A stretch of DNA of 11,175 nt. It comes from Kordiimonadaceae bacterium. Lineage in GTDB: Bacteria > Pseudomonadota > Alphaproteobacteria > Sphingomonadales > Emcibacteraceae. Below the pieces are notes generated by a model that saw nothing but the letters and a program-made list of their open reading frames with translations, was not told the origin of the DNA and made no database searches. The position numbers and the translations under genes are program-made. The DNA lies in the NCBI GenBank assembly GCA_024236295.1, contig JACKKT010000002.1, positions 255,001 through 266,175 of the forward strand, read 5' to 3'. This document shows positions 1-6,842 of the stretch, piece by piece. Each line of letters starts with the position of its first letter. Position 1 is the first letter of the stretch.

Positions 1-564
1 GAAGACGGACAAAGTTCAAAACGGGCTTTAATGAAAACACCCATTGAAGGGGCCAGGCTTTCCTCTTATTACGGTAACCGGAAGCATCCTGTGCTCGGTT
101 ATAACCGAATGCATAAAGGTATTGATTTTTCCGCCCCGACAGGCACACCGATTATGGCCGCCGGAGACGGCGTGGTTGAGCGGGCCAGCTGGTTTGGCAG
201 TTTTGGCAATTATGTACGAATCCGCCATAACAGTACCTATAAAACCATTTATGCCCATATGAGCAAATATGGTCGCGGCATCAAAAAAGGGGTACGGGTA
301 AAACAGGGCCAGATCATCGGCTATGTTGGCGCCACCGGTCGTGTAACTGGCCGCCACCTTCACTATGAAGTTTACATGAACGGAACGCAGGTTAATCCGC
401 TCACCTTAAAAATCCCATCGGGAATTAAACTGAAAGAGACAGAGCTTGAAGATTTCAAGTTGGCCATGAAAGATACCGATTTGATGATTGCCCAGACAAA
501 ATCACATATACTGCTTACACACAACACCCCCAATACAAATACGGCAATTGCCAGTAGTCCATAA
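1..564 (+). CDS. M23 (LytM-type) peptidoglycan metallopeptidase, C-terminal part
   Basis: The gene is cut by the left window edge. The frame is open from base 1, so the ATG at 31 is an internal Met, not the start. The visible 187 residues carry a complete peptidase M23 domain. Numbering from that Met, the zinc ligands H28 and D32 lie in MHKGID, H76 in YAHMS and H111 in the HLH of GRHLHYE. Family members are zinc endopeptidases, or their non-catalytic regulators, that act on peptide cross-links of peptidoglycan in the periplasm. All ligand positions look intact, so activity is plausible. The N-terminal part, where a signal or membrane anchor and coiled coil would be expected, lies outside the window. 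About 50 residues after the domain are low in recognisable features and Thr/Asn-rich at the end. The TAA stop overlaps the next gene's ATG, which suggests translational coupling. The family call is secure; the exact substrate is not. Confidence 0.92.
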   Translation, partial: EDGQSSKRALMKTPIEGARLSSYYGNRKHPVLGYNRMHKGIDFSAPTGTPIMAAGDGVVERASWFGSFGNYVRIRHNSTYKTIYAHMSKYGRGIKKGVRVKQGQIIGYVGATGRVTGRHLHYEVYMNGTQVNPLTLKIPSGIKLKETELEDFKLAMKDTDLMIAQTKSHILLTHNTPNTNTAIASSP

Positions 565-1319
565 TGATAGTCGAAGCGATACAGCATTTTTTTACTCCTG
601 CGCCTGAATATATTAAAAAAATGGGTTATCTGCAGGAAACAATTGCCATTGAAAAGCGGGCTAAGCGCTGTTATCAACAATGGCAATCCCATCTGGATAA
701 ATGCAAATCACTCATCCTTAAGGCTACGCAACAACTTAGACCACGTTCGGAAATTCTAATTCTCGGCTCCGGTGGTTTACATGATGTTCCAATGGACCAA
801 CTTCTGAAAAATGATTTTTTCGTTTCCTGTGTTGATATCGTGCATTTGCCCAGAATAAAAAAAATATATCCTAAGGTAAATTTCGTTGAAAGGGATATTA
901 CCGGGTTAGTTAAACCTCTCTACTTATCCATTAAAAATGGAGGTCACGTTCTAGCTGACCCTGAGTGGGAGTTTATAAAAAAACCCGATCTGATTGTTTC
1001 GCTTAACCTATTGTCTCAGCTTTCCATGAAAATGGTTGCATATGCTGAAAAAAATGGCAAAGATTTAGGACTATTATTTCATAAGAATGTCTTAAAAGAC
1101 CATATTAATTGGCTTTTGAAGCAGAACACAAAAATACTTCTAATTTCTGATATAGAAAGAGAGTATTTTCATAACGGCACGTTAATAGAAACTGTAGGCT
1201 CACTCCCTAAACTGTCCCTTAAAAACCCCGATGAAACCTGGTATTGGGATATTGCTCCTAAAGGGGAAGCCGATAAAGAAATCAGCATTCGTCATAAAGT
1301 TGGAAGCTGGAAATTATAA
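564..1319 (+). CDS. Uncharacterised protein with methyltransferase-like Rossmann core
   Basis: This 251-residue protein is not one I can name. It begins with a helical segment (about 1-60) rich in Lys, Gln and Trp. A Rossmann-like core follows: strand plus glycine loop ILILGSGG (64-71), an acidic residue after the next strand (VDIVH, D91), another after the third (VERDIT, D111), and DLIVSLNLLSQL (142-153), which resembles motif IV of class I SAM-dependent methyltransferases. A later strand ILLISDIE (191-198) fits the same fold. There is no NPPY-type catalytic motif, so a substrate cannot be inferred. No signal peptide or membrane segment is visible, so it is probably cytoplasmic. The ATG shares one base with the M23 stop codon (TAATG), and no clear Shine-Dalgarno sequence precedes it, so translation probably depends on coupling. 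The fold is my inference from motif order only. It could be a degenerate, non-catalytic member. Confidence 0.8.
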   Translation: MIVEAIQHFFTPAPEYIKKMGYLQETIAIEKRAKRCYQQWQSHLDKCKSLILKATQQLRPRSEILILGSGGLHDVPMDQLLKNDFFVSCVDIVHLPRIKKIYPKVNFVERDITGLVKPLYLSIKNGGHVLADPEWEFIKKPDLIVSLNLLSQLSMKMVAYAEKNGKDLGLLFHKNVLKDHINWLLKQNTKILLISDIEREYFHNGTLIETVGSLPKLSLKNPDETWYWDIAPKGEADKEISIRHKVGSWKL

Positions 1320-1347
1320 GCCTTGTTTTTTAATGGAAATAATAATG

Positions 1348-1376
1348 TTGACGCGGGAAATTTGCTCCCGCGCCAA
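1348..1376. terminator. Hairpin between convergent genes, possible bidirectional terminator
   Basis: A perfect 7-bp GC-rich stem, CGCGGGA (1352-1358) with TCCCGCG (1366-1372), closes a 7-nt loop. It extends across one A-C mismatch by TTG/CAA (1348-1350 with 1374-1376). It lies in the 66-nt gap between the stop codons of the methyltransferase-like gene and clpB, the expected place for a shared terminator. Neither side has a clean run of T: the + side continues into CCAAGTCTTTTA and the minus side into ATTATTATTTCC. Termination efficiency is therefore uncertain. Confidence 0.55.
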
Positions 1377-1385
1377 CCAAGTCTT

Positions 1386-3965
1386 TTATATGGTCATTTC
1401 AATACCGGCAGCCCCTGCTGTAATATGAACAGTATCGCCGTCTTTCACTTCACCGCTTAGGATCAGATTTGCCAGACCGTCCTGTACATTATGCTGGATA
1501 ACACGCTTAAGCGGTCTTGCCCCGTAAACCGGATCATAGCCAGCATGGGCAAGCCAGTCTTTAGCGCTTTGATCAAGATCGAGAATGATTTTACGATCAA
1601 CAAGCCGTTTCTCAAGATGGGCGAGCTGAATATCAACAATTGCATGCATATGTTTTTCAGCAAGTCGGTGAAACAGGGTAATTTCATCAAGACGATTGAT
1701 AAATTCCGGCCTAAAATGTGCCCGGACCACGTCCATTACATTTTCACGGACCAGATCAACATCATCATCCGAGCCAAGTCCCGCCAGAATATCACTGCCT
1801 AGGTTACTGGTCAGAATGATCAGAACATTACTGAAGTCAACGGTTCTGCCCTGACCATCAGTCAGACGGCCATCATCAAGTACCTGAAGCAGAATGTTGA
1901 AAACATCGCCATGGGCTTTTTCAACTTCGTCAAAAAGCACCACCTGATAGGGTCTTCTTCTTACTGCTTCAGTCAGCACGCCGCCTTCTTCATATCCGAC
2001 ATAGCCGGGAGGGGCACCAATCAGGCGCGCAACCGCATGTTTTTCCATAAATTCGGACATATCAATTCTGACCATGGCATTTTCATCATCAAAAAGATAT
2101 TCGGCAAGAGCCTTGGTAAGCTCCGTTTTTCCAACACCGGTAGGCCCGAGGAATAAAAATGACCCGATAGGGCGACCCTGTTCCTGAAGGCCGGCACGGG
2201 CACGACGTACCGCCGCGGAAACCGCTTTTACCGCTTCATCCTGACCAATAACGCGACGACCGATATTTTCTTCCATCTGCATCAGCTTATCACGTTCACC
2301 TTCCAGCATTTTGCTGACAGGTATCCCTGTCCAACGGCTGATGACAGCAGCAATATCATTTTCAGAGACTTCTTCTTTTAGAAGCTGATTTTCACTATCA
2401 TCAATTTCAATCGCTGCTTTCAATTTTGCTTCCAACTCGGGAATTTCGCCGTAAGCGAGCTCCCCTGCACGCGCAAGATTGCCGGCGCGCTGTGCCTGTT
2501 CAAGCTCGATACGTGCGGCATCTAGGCGTTCTTTTATTTTCTGATCCCCTTCTATACGGTCCTTTTCAGCCTGCCACTGTGCTGTCAGGCTTGCCGAATT
2601 TTCTTCAAGTTCACTCAGCTCTTTCTCAAGATTTTTAAGGCGGTCTTTGGACGCTGTGTCCTTTTCTTTTTTCAATGCTTCCCGTTCGATTTTAAGCTGG
2701 ATAATCCGGCGGTCTAGTTCATCAAGTTCCGAGGGTTTGCTGTCCACTTCCATTTTAATTTTGGAAGCTGCTTCATCCATCAAATCAATCGCTTTATCCG
2801 GCAGAAACCGATCATTGATATAGCGGTTAGACAGTGTTGCTGCTGCAACAAGAGCACTATCCTTAATTCTGATACCATGGTGGAGTTCATATTTTTCCTT
2901 TAGTCCCCGCAATATGGAAATTGTATCGGCGACTGTCGGCTCACCGATAAATACCGGTTGGAACCGGCGCTCAAGTGCTGCATCCTTTTCAACATATTTA
3001 CGGTATTCATTAAGCGTCGTCGCACCAATACAGTGAAGCTCGCCCCGTGCCAATGCCGGCTTTAAAAGGTTTGAAGCATCCATTGACCCTTCAGAAGCGC
3101 CCGCACCAACAATTGTATGCAGCTCATCAATGAATAGGATAATTTCCCCTTCAGCAGCAGAAACTTCCTGAAGAACGGCTTTTAAGCGCTCTTCAAATTC
3201 CCCGCGATATTTGGCGCCAGCAACCAGTGCCCCCATATCAAGCGACATAATGCGTTTCTGACTGATGCTATCCGGTACATCACCATTGGTTATGCGAAGG
3301 GCCAGGCCTTCAGCAATAGCGGTTTTACCAACACCAGGTTCACCGATCAGAACCGGGTTATTTTTGGTTCGCCTTGAGAGAACCTGTATTGTCCGGCGAA
3401 TTTCTTCATCCCGGCCTATCACCGGGTCAAGTTTACCGGCCCTGGCGGCCTCGGTAAGGTCCCGTGAATATTTTTTTAAGGCTTCATAGCTGTCTTCTGC
3501 ACTGGCAGAATTTGCAGCGCGACCTTTTCTTATTTCATTTATAGCATTATTAAGATTTTGGGCGGTAAGGCCTGATTTTTTTAGAATATCCGCTGATTTG
3601 CTGCCTGAAAGAAGGGTGAGGGCCAGAAGAAGCCTTTCTACCGTAACATATTCATCACCTGCTTTTTTTGAAAGTTCTGTAGCACTGTCAAATAGTTTTG
3701 CTGTTTGCGTATCCATATAAAGCTGATTTGCACCTTCCCCGCTTATTTTGGGAAAGCCATCAACTTCCTTGCTTACATTTATGAGAGCCGCCCCCGCATC
3801 AGCGCCTGCCGCCTTCATTAAATTTGAACAAAGCCCTTCTTTATCCTCGAGCAAAATTTTCAATATATGCTCAGGCGTAAATCTTTGGTGTCCTTCCCGA
3901 ATAGCCAGGCTTTGAGCAGACTGAATAAAGCCTTTAGTTCTATTGGTAAATTTCTCAAAATCCAT
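1386..3965 (-). CDS. clpB: ClpB, ATP-dependent protein disaggregase
   Basis: ClpB is a hexameric AAA+ chaperone that, with DnaK, threads aggregated proteins through its pore in the cytoplasm. The 859 residues match the usual length. Visible parts are the N domain (1-145), the first nucleotide-binding domain with Walker A GEPGVGKTA (208-216), pore loop KYRG (252-255), Walker B ILFIDE (276-281) and the RR pair 333-334, a long charged coiled-coil middle domain (about 405-530) that distinguishes ClpB from ClpA, and the second domain with GPTGVGKTE (607-615), pore loop GYVG (654-657), Walker B VVLFDE (675-680) and NRLD (757-760). The frame stays open 24 codons further upstream. I chose the ATG at 3965 because the typical MDFEKFTNRTKG start is there with a GGAG 8 nt before it, and the upstream codons overlap the promoter. 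Unusually, no in-frame ATG, GTG or TTG occurs between about residues 133 and 181, where the short ClpB isoform of E. coli begins. Confidence 0.98.
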   Translation of the reverse strand: MDFEKFTNRTKGFIQSAQSLAIREGHQRFTPEHILKILLEDKEGLCSNLMKAAGADAGAALINVSKEVDGFPKISGEGANQLYMDTQTAKLFDSATELSKKAGDEYVTVERLLLALTLLSGSKSADILKKSGLTAQNLNNAINEIRKGRAANSASAEDSYEALKKYSRDLTEAARAGKLDPVIGRDEEIRRTIQVLSRRTKNNPVLIGEPGVGKTAIAEGLALRITNGDVPDSISQKRIMSLDMGALVAGAKYRGEFEERLKAVLQEVSAAEGEIILFIDELHTIVGAGASEGSMDASNLLKPALARGELHCIGATTLNEYRKYVEKDAALERRFQPVFIGEPTVADTISILRGLKEKYELHHGIRIKDSALVAAATLSNRYINDRFLPDKAIDLMDEAASKIKMEVDSKPSELDELDRRIIQLKIEREALKKEKDTASKDRLKNLEKELSELEENSASLTAQWQAEKDRIEGDQKIKERLDAARIELEQAQRAGNLARAGELAYGEIPELEAKLKAAIEIDDSENQLLKEEVSENDIAAVISRWTGIPVSKMLEGERDKLMQMEENIGRRVIGQDEAVKAVSAAVRRARAGLQEQGRPIGSFLFLGPTGVGKTELTKALAEYLFDDENAMVRIDMSEFMEKHAVARLIGAPPGYVGYEEGGVLTEAVRRRPYQVVLFDEVEKAHGDVFNILLQVLDDGRLTDGQGRTVDFSNVLIILTSNLGSDILAGLGSDDDVDLVRENVMDVVRAHFRPEFINRLDEITLFHRLAEKHMHAIVDIQLAHLEKRLVDRKIILDLDQSAKDWLAHAGYDPVYGARPLKRVIQHNVQDGLANLILSGEVKDGDTVHITAGAAGIEMTI

Positions 3966-3973
3966 GTTTAAAA

Positions 3974-3977
3974 CTCC
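3974..3977 (-). promoter_or_regulatory. clpB ribosome binding site
   Basis: GGAG on the minus strand (CTCC on +) ends 8 nt before the ATG at 3965. It decides the start: the longer open frame above it would place the promoter-like sequence inside the coding region. Confidence 0.75.
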
Positions 3978-4008
3978 AGAAATCTTAACGATATTTTCTA
4001 AATATAAA

Positions 4009-4036
4009 CAACATATAATGTTGCATTTACGCAACA
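4009..4036. repeat. Two overlapping palindromes in the clpB promoter
   Basis: The first palindrome is CAACAT-ATA-ATGTTG (4009-4023) and covers the candidate -10. The second is TGTTGC-N6-GCAACA (4019-4024 with 4031-4036) and lies in the spacer. They share the TGTTG segment at 4019-4023, so in single-stranded form only one can fold at a time. The placement would suit a repressor operator, but I recognise no known site. It is not the CIRCE element (TTAGCACTC-N9-GAGTGCTAA). Confidence 0.5.
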
Positions 4037-4040
4037 CAAG
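4013..4040 (-). promoter_or_regulatory. Candidate heat-shock (sigma-32) promoter of clpB
   Basis: On the minus strand, CCCCTTG (the CTTG is at 4037-4040) is followed by exactly 17 nt and ATTATAT (4013-4019). This fits the alphaproteobacterial sigma-32 pattern CTTG-N17/18-CYTATNT with one mismatch, and the CCC before CTTG also fits the extended -35 of the E. coli sigma-32 consensus. Transcription would begin near 4005, giving a leader of about 40 nt that contains the GGAG site. clpB is a classical sigma-32 target, which supports the reading. No start site has been measured. Confidence 0.55.
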
Positions 4041-4097
4041 GGGAAGATGAGAATTATATAAATTTACGAGCCTTCTGTATATTGGTTCGCCACAGGA

Positions 4098-4706
4098 TTA
4101 TTCGGCAACCTCTTCTTTTACTTTTCTTGGCTTTCTAACTTTTTTTGTCTTTTCGGCAAGGCCGCTAGACTCAAGGGGAAGTTCGGGAGCAACATCCGGA
4201 TCAACTTTTTTTATTTTTCGCCTTGGTTTTTTCATTTTTTTCTCACAAGGCAGTTCATCATCGGAGTTGGCAATTGTGAATTCTGAATTTTCATTGCTGC
4301 CATCAGCCAAAAATGACGCTATGTTGGACTGATTTTCTGCCGCTTCTTCCTGCTGACGGACTTTTTCCGCCTCACGTTCTACTTCCATTGCCGCCTCGGC
4401 AGCCGCAATTTCAGAATAAAGCATGTAATAATGATGGGCATATTGTCCATAAGCTTCAGAATCTGTCCGGTCTTTGGTTTTATTTTCGTGTGCTAATTCT
4501 TTATATTTGTCATAAAGCTGCTTCACATTTCCGCGTATTTTGCCGGCAGGGCCATGGCTGTCAACCTGCCTCGTTGTGGTAAGCGGTTGTTGTGACTGTT
4601 TTTTGGAAGATCCACCGCGACCATTTTGATTTCTACCACGATTTTTCTGTTTATTGCTATGTCTTCCCGAACGGTTATTTTGTCGGGGCTTTTGATTTGA
4701 GGTCAT
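4098..4706 (-). CDS. DUF4167 family protein, alphaproteobacterial, function unknown
   Basis: This 202-residue protein has the layout of the DUF4167 family. A strongly basic, low-complexity N-terminus (1-40) is rich in Asn, Arg, Gln and Gly. The conserved region (about 45-105) runs from DSHGPAGKIRGNVKQLYDKY to AYGQYAHHYYMLYSEIAAAEA. A Glu-rich helical stretch follows (105-125), then an acidic linker and two further basic clusters: KKMKKPRRKIKK at 156-167, and 186-197 ending in RKPRKVK. Such a composition suggests nucleic-acid or ribosome binding, but that is inference; the family has no established function as far as I know. There is no signal peptide or membrane segment. The ATG at 4706 is preceded only by a weak AAGAT-like site. 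It stands between prmC and clpB, separated from prmC by 204 nt and from the clpB ATG by 132 nt, so it probably has its own promoter. Confidence 0.88.
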   Translation of the reverse strand: MTSNQKPRQNNRSGRHSNKQKNRGRNQNGRGGSSKKQSQQPLTTTRQVDSHGPAGKIRGNVKQLYDKYKELAHENKTKDRTDSEAYGQYAHHYYMLYSEIAAAEAAMEVEREAEKVRQQEEAAENQSNIASFLADGSNENSEFTIANSDDELPCEKKMKKPRRKIKKVDPDVAPELPLESSGLAEKTKKVRKPRKVKEEVAE

Positions 4707-4781
4707 TAAATATCTTATTACATTATTAGGCTATCTACTAACAGATGACCCGGGGGATCGATCTGCCTCAAGCACGGTTAT

Positions 4782-4875
4782 ATTTAAGAATTTTGGAATT
4801 ATAACTGAATTTTATCATTCAGCATCCACGCCTATTTTTCTGCGTAAGCTGACTTTACCCTGCTAATTCTTAAAT
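4782..4875. repeat. 11-bp perfect inverted repeat enclosing smaller hairpins (prmC-DUF4167 gap)
   Basis: ATTTAAGAATT (4782-4792) is the exact reverse complement of AATTCTTAAAT (4865-4875), with 72 nt between the arms. Inside lies a second perfect hairpin, CTGAAT-TTTATC-ATTCAG (4805-4822), and a weaker GTAA...TTAC pairing (about 4843-4858). The 204-nt gap has no supportable open frame and no T-run typical of an intrinsic terminator. The structure could be the 3' end of the ispG-prmC transcript, a leader of the DUF4167 gene or a small RNA. The arms are AT-rich, so chance pairing is possible. Confidence 0.4.
4798..4826 (-). promoter_or_regulatory. Weak candidate promoter for the DUF4167 gene
   Basis: A perfect TATAAT lies on the minus strand at 4798-4803 (ATTATA on +), 91 nt before the ATG at 4706. 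The hexamer 17 nt further upstream, GATGCT (4821-4826), matches TTGACA poorly, so the call rests on the -10 alone. The inner hairpin of the inverted-repeat element lies in the spacer between the two boxes. Confidence 0.25.
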
Positions 4876-4910
4876 GCCAAGGGACTTTTTAAAAATTTTA
4901 TCATCAATTC

Positions 4911-5762
4911 TCAAAATTCGATCATCAGGCACCTGTCTCTATCTGCCAGGTCTTTATATTTTGTTATTTGATTAAAGCCCGCAGAAGTGAATATTTCCTT
5001 AACAGCGAACGATTGCCTATACCCAATTTCCACGACAATAACTCCGTCACGTGATAAATAATCTGCTAATTGTTTCGCTAGTTTTTTATAGTCATCAAGC
5101 CCGTCCTTACCCGAAAACAAGGCCTCTTCAGGTTCATAAATAACCACTTCAGGGGGAAGCGTTTCTTTCTCATCAAAGCCAATATAGGGCGGGTTTGAAA
5201 TGATAACATCAAATTTTTCCGATTTTTCAATATTATCAGTCCAGTTGCTAATGATAAATTCTGATCTGGAAACTAGATTTAAATTGATAGCATTTTCCCT
5301 TGCCACTGTGAGCGCTTTTTCAGAAATATCGATTCCGATCCCGGTTGCATTAGGTAATTCGCCCAGGAGAGTAAGCAGTAGACACCCTGTTCCGGTGCCC
5401 AGATCAAGAAGGCGGTATTTTTTATTTTTGTCAGCGAGTTTATTTAAAACCGTTTCAATAAGTATCTCACTATCCGGGCGTGGCGTGAGTGTGTCTCTGG
5501 TTACTTTAAAGGTTCTGCTCCAGAATTCTTTTTCACCAAAAATCTGAGATATCGGCATCCTTGCGATGCGGTACTCAACAATTTTCATTAACTCTGAATA
5601 TTCACTGTTTTCAATAATGCGGTTATTTTCAAGCGCATAGTCAAGAGCATTAATATTTAGGACATGTGTGATCAGCAGTCCCGCTTCAAATACCGGGTCT
5701 TCTATTGAATGGTCGGCAAGTTTTAAGACAATTTCATTTTTTAACGCTTTAAGGGTTTTCAC
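4911..5762 (-). CDS. prmC: PrmC, peptide chain release factor N5-glutamine methyltransferase
   Basis: PrmC (HemK) uses S-adenosylmethionine to methylate the glutamine of the GGQ motif in RF1 and RF2, which raises peptide-release efficiency. The 283 residues match the family length. An N-terminal helical domain (1-75) precedes the GEKEFWSRTFKV and TPRPDSE segments (76-99), the SAM loop LDLGTGTGC (119-127), the acidic residue in GIDIS (143-147), and the catalytic NPPY (190-193) that holds the target glutamine amide. The start codon is GTG at 5762. It follows the TAG of prfA with no base between, which supports translational coupling to the gene for its own substrate. A GGA about 9 nt upstream, inside the prfA end, is the only Shine-Dalgarno candidate. 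All catalytic residues are present. Confidence 0.97.
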   Translation of the reverse strand: MKTLKALKNEIVLKLADHSIEDPVFEAGLLITHVLNINALDYALENNRIIENSEYSELMKIVEYRIARMPISQIFGEKEFWSRTFKVTRDTLTPRPDSEILIETVLNKLADKNKKYRLLDLGTGTGCLLLTLLGELPNATGIGIDISEKALTVARENAINLNLVSRSEFIISNWTDNIEKSEKFDVIISNPPYIGFDEKETLPPEVVIYEPEEALFSGKDGLDDYKKLAKQLADYLSRDGVIVVEIGYRQSFAVKEIFTSAGFNQITKYKDLADRDRCLMIEF

Positions 5763-6842
5763 CTAATTTTCCATTGCTGCAAGCTGAGCAGCCTGATCCT
5801 CTGTAATCAAGGCAGTGATTACGTCATCAAGCCCCTCACCGGCTAGTATCTGATCCAGCTTATAAAGTGTAAGGTTTATCCGGTGGTCTGTCATACGTCC
5901 CTGCGGAAAATTATAAGTACGAATGCGCGCAGAACGATCGCCTGATCCGATCTGGTCTTTACGGTCCGCCGACCGTTCTGCATCCCTCGCTTCCTTTTCA
6001 GCGGCATAAACACGGGACATCAAGACCTTCATGGCTTTTTGTCTGTTTTTATGCTGGGATTTCTCATCCTGCTGCTGAACAGTAATGCCTGTTGGAATAT
6101 GAACAATGCGAACGGCACTGTCCGTTGTATTCACCGATTGTCCGCCAGGCCCGCTGGCACGGAATATATCAATACGAAGATCTTTATCTTCAATCTTAAT
6201 ATCAATTTCCTCCACTTCCGGCATAACAGCAACGGTTGCCGCCGATGTATGGATGCGGCCCTGGGTTTCTGTTTCCGGAACTCTTTGAACCCGGTGACCG
6301 CCGGCTTCATATTTTAATTTAGAAAATACGCCAGGGCCACTGACGGTCGCAATTGCTTCTTTAAAACCACCTGCGTCGCTGGCCGACGTGCTCATAATTT
6401 CAAAGCGCCAGCCCTGAAGAGCTGCATATTTTTGGTACATTCTAAATAGATCTCCGGCAAATAAGGCCGCTTCGTCACCCCCTGTACCCGCACGAATTTC
6501 CAGGATCGCATTTTTATCGTCATCAACATCCTTGGGAAGAAGCATCAGCTGTACCTGATGTTCCAGCTCAGGAAGTTTGTCTTTTAATTCCTGCAATTCC
6601 ATTTCAGCCAAATCACGCATTTCCTTATCCGTCTCTTGAGAAGAAATCATCTCCTTTAGATCCTGCATTTCAGATATGGCACTTAAATAGTCTTTTGTTT
6701 TTTTAACAACCGGTGTCAGATCGCTATATTCCTTTGAAATTCTTACAAACTCATCAGAGCTAAGCGATTCTCCTCCTGACATGAGGTGTTCCAGCTCCTC
6801 ATGGCGGGTAATAAACTGGTCAAGTCTTTCGCGAGGAATCAT
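5763..6842 (-). CDS. prfA: Peptide chain release factor 1 (RF1)
   Basis: RF1 recognises UAA and UAG stop codons on the ribosome and triggers hydrolysis of the finished peptide. The protein has 359 residues, the normal length. The helical N-terminal domain spans about 1-105. The codon-recognition region HRVQRVPETETQGRIHTSA contains PET at 189-191, the PxT motif typical of RF1; RF2 has SPF here. The catalytic GGQ is at 233-235 in GPGGQSVNTTDSAVRI, followed by the basic segment QDEKSQHKNRQKA. The ATG overlaps the hisS stop codon by 4 nt (ATGA), and AGGGAAG about 7 nt upstream, inside hisS, serves as the ribosome site. The gene ends in TAG, a codon only RF1 reads, and prmC starts on the next base. 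Q235 is the expected target of PrmC. Confidence 0.98.
   Translation of the reverse strand: MIPRERLDQFITRHEELEHLMSGGESLSSDEFVRISKEYSDLTPVVKKTKDYLSAISEMQDLKEMISSQETDKEMRDLAEMELQELKDKLPELEHQVQLMLLPKDVDDDKNAILEIRAGTGGDEAALFAGDLFRMYQKYAALQGWRFEIMSTSASDAGGFKEAIATVSGPGVFSKLKYEAGGHRVQRVPETETQGRIHTSAATVAVMPEVEEIDIKIEDKDLRIDIFRASGPGGQSVNTTDSAVRIVHIPTGITVQQQDEKSQHKNRQKAMKVLMSRVYAAEKEARDAERSADRKDQIGSGDRSARIRTYNFPQGRMTDHRINLTLYKLDQILAGEGLDDVITALITEDQAAQLAAMEN

Noticed and set aside
28..363. Minus-strand frame of 111 codons across the M23 gene
   Set aside because: It is antisense to a clear M23 catalytic domain whose motifs are intact, and its own sequence shows no domain.
3966..4037. 24-codon N-terminal extension of ClpB
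   Set aside because: It would contain the promoter-like sequence and does not resemble ClpB N-termini. The ATG at 3965 has a good GGAG site and the family-typical start.
4742..4765. CAGAT...ATCTG pairing around a CCCGGGGG core upstream of the DUF4167 gene
   Set aside because: Only a 5-bp stem with a large loop and no T-run. Too weak to call a terminator or operator.
5200..5547. Plus-strand frame of 115 codons across prmC
   Set aside because: It is antisense to the conserved SAM loop of PrmC. Ser/Leu/Val-rich composition is typical of a shadow frame.
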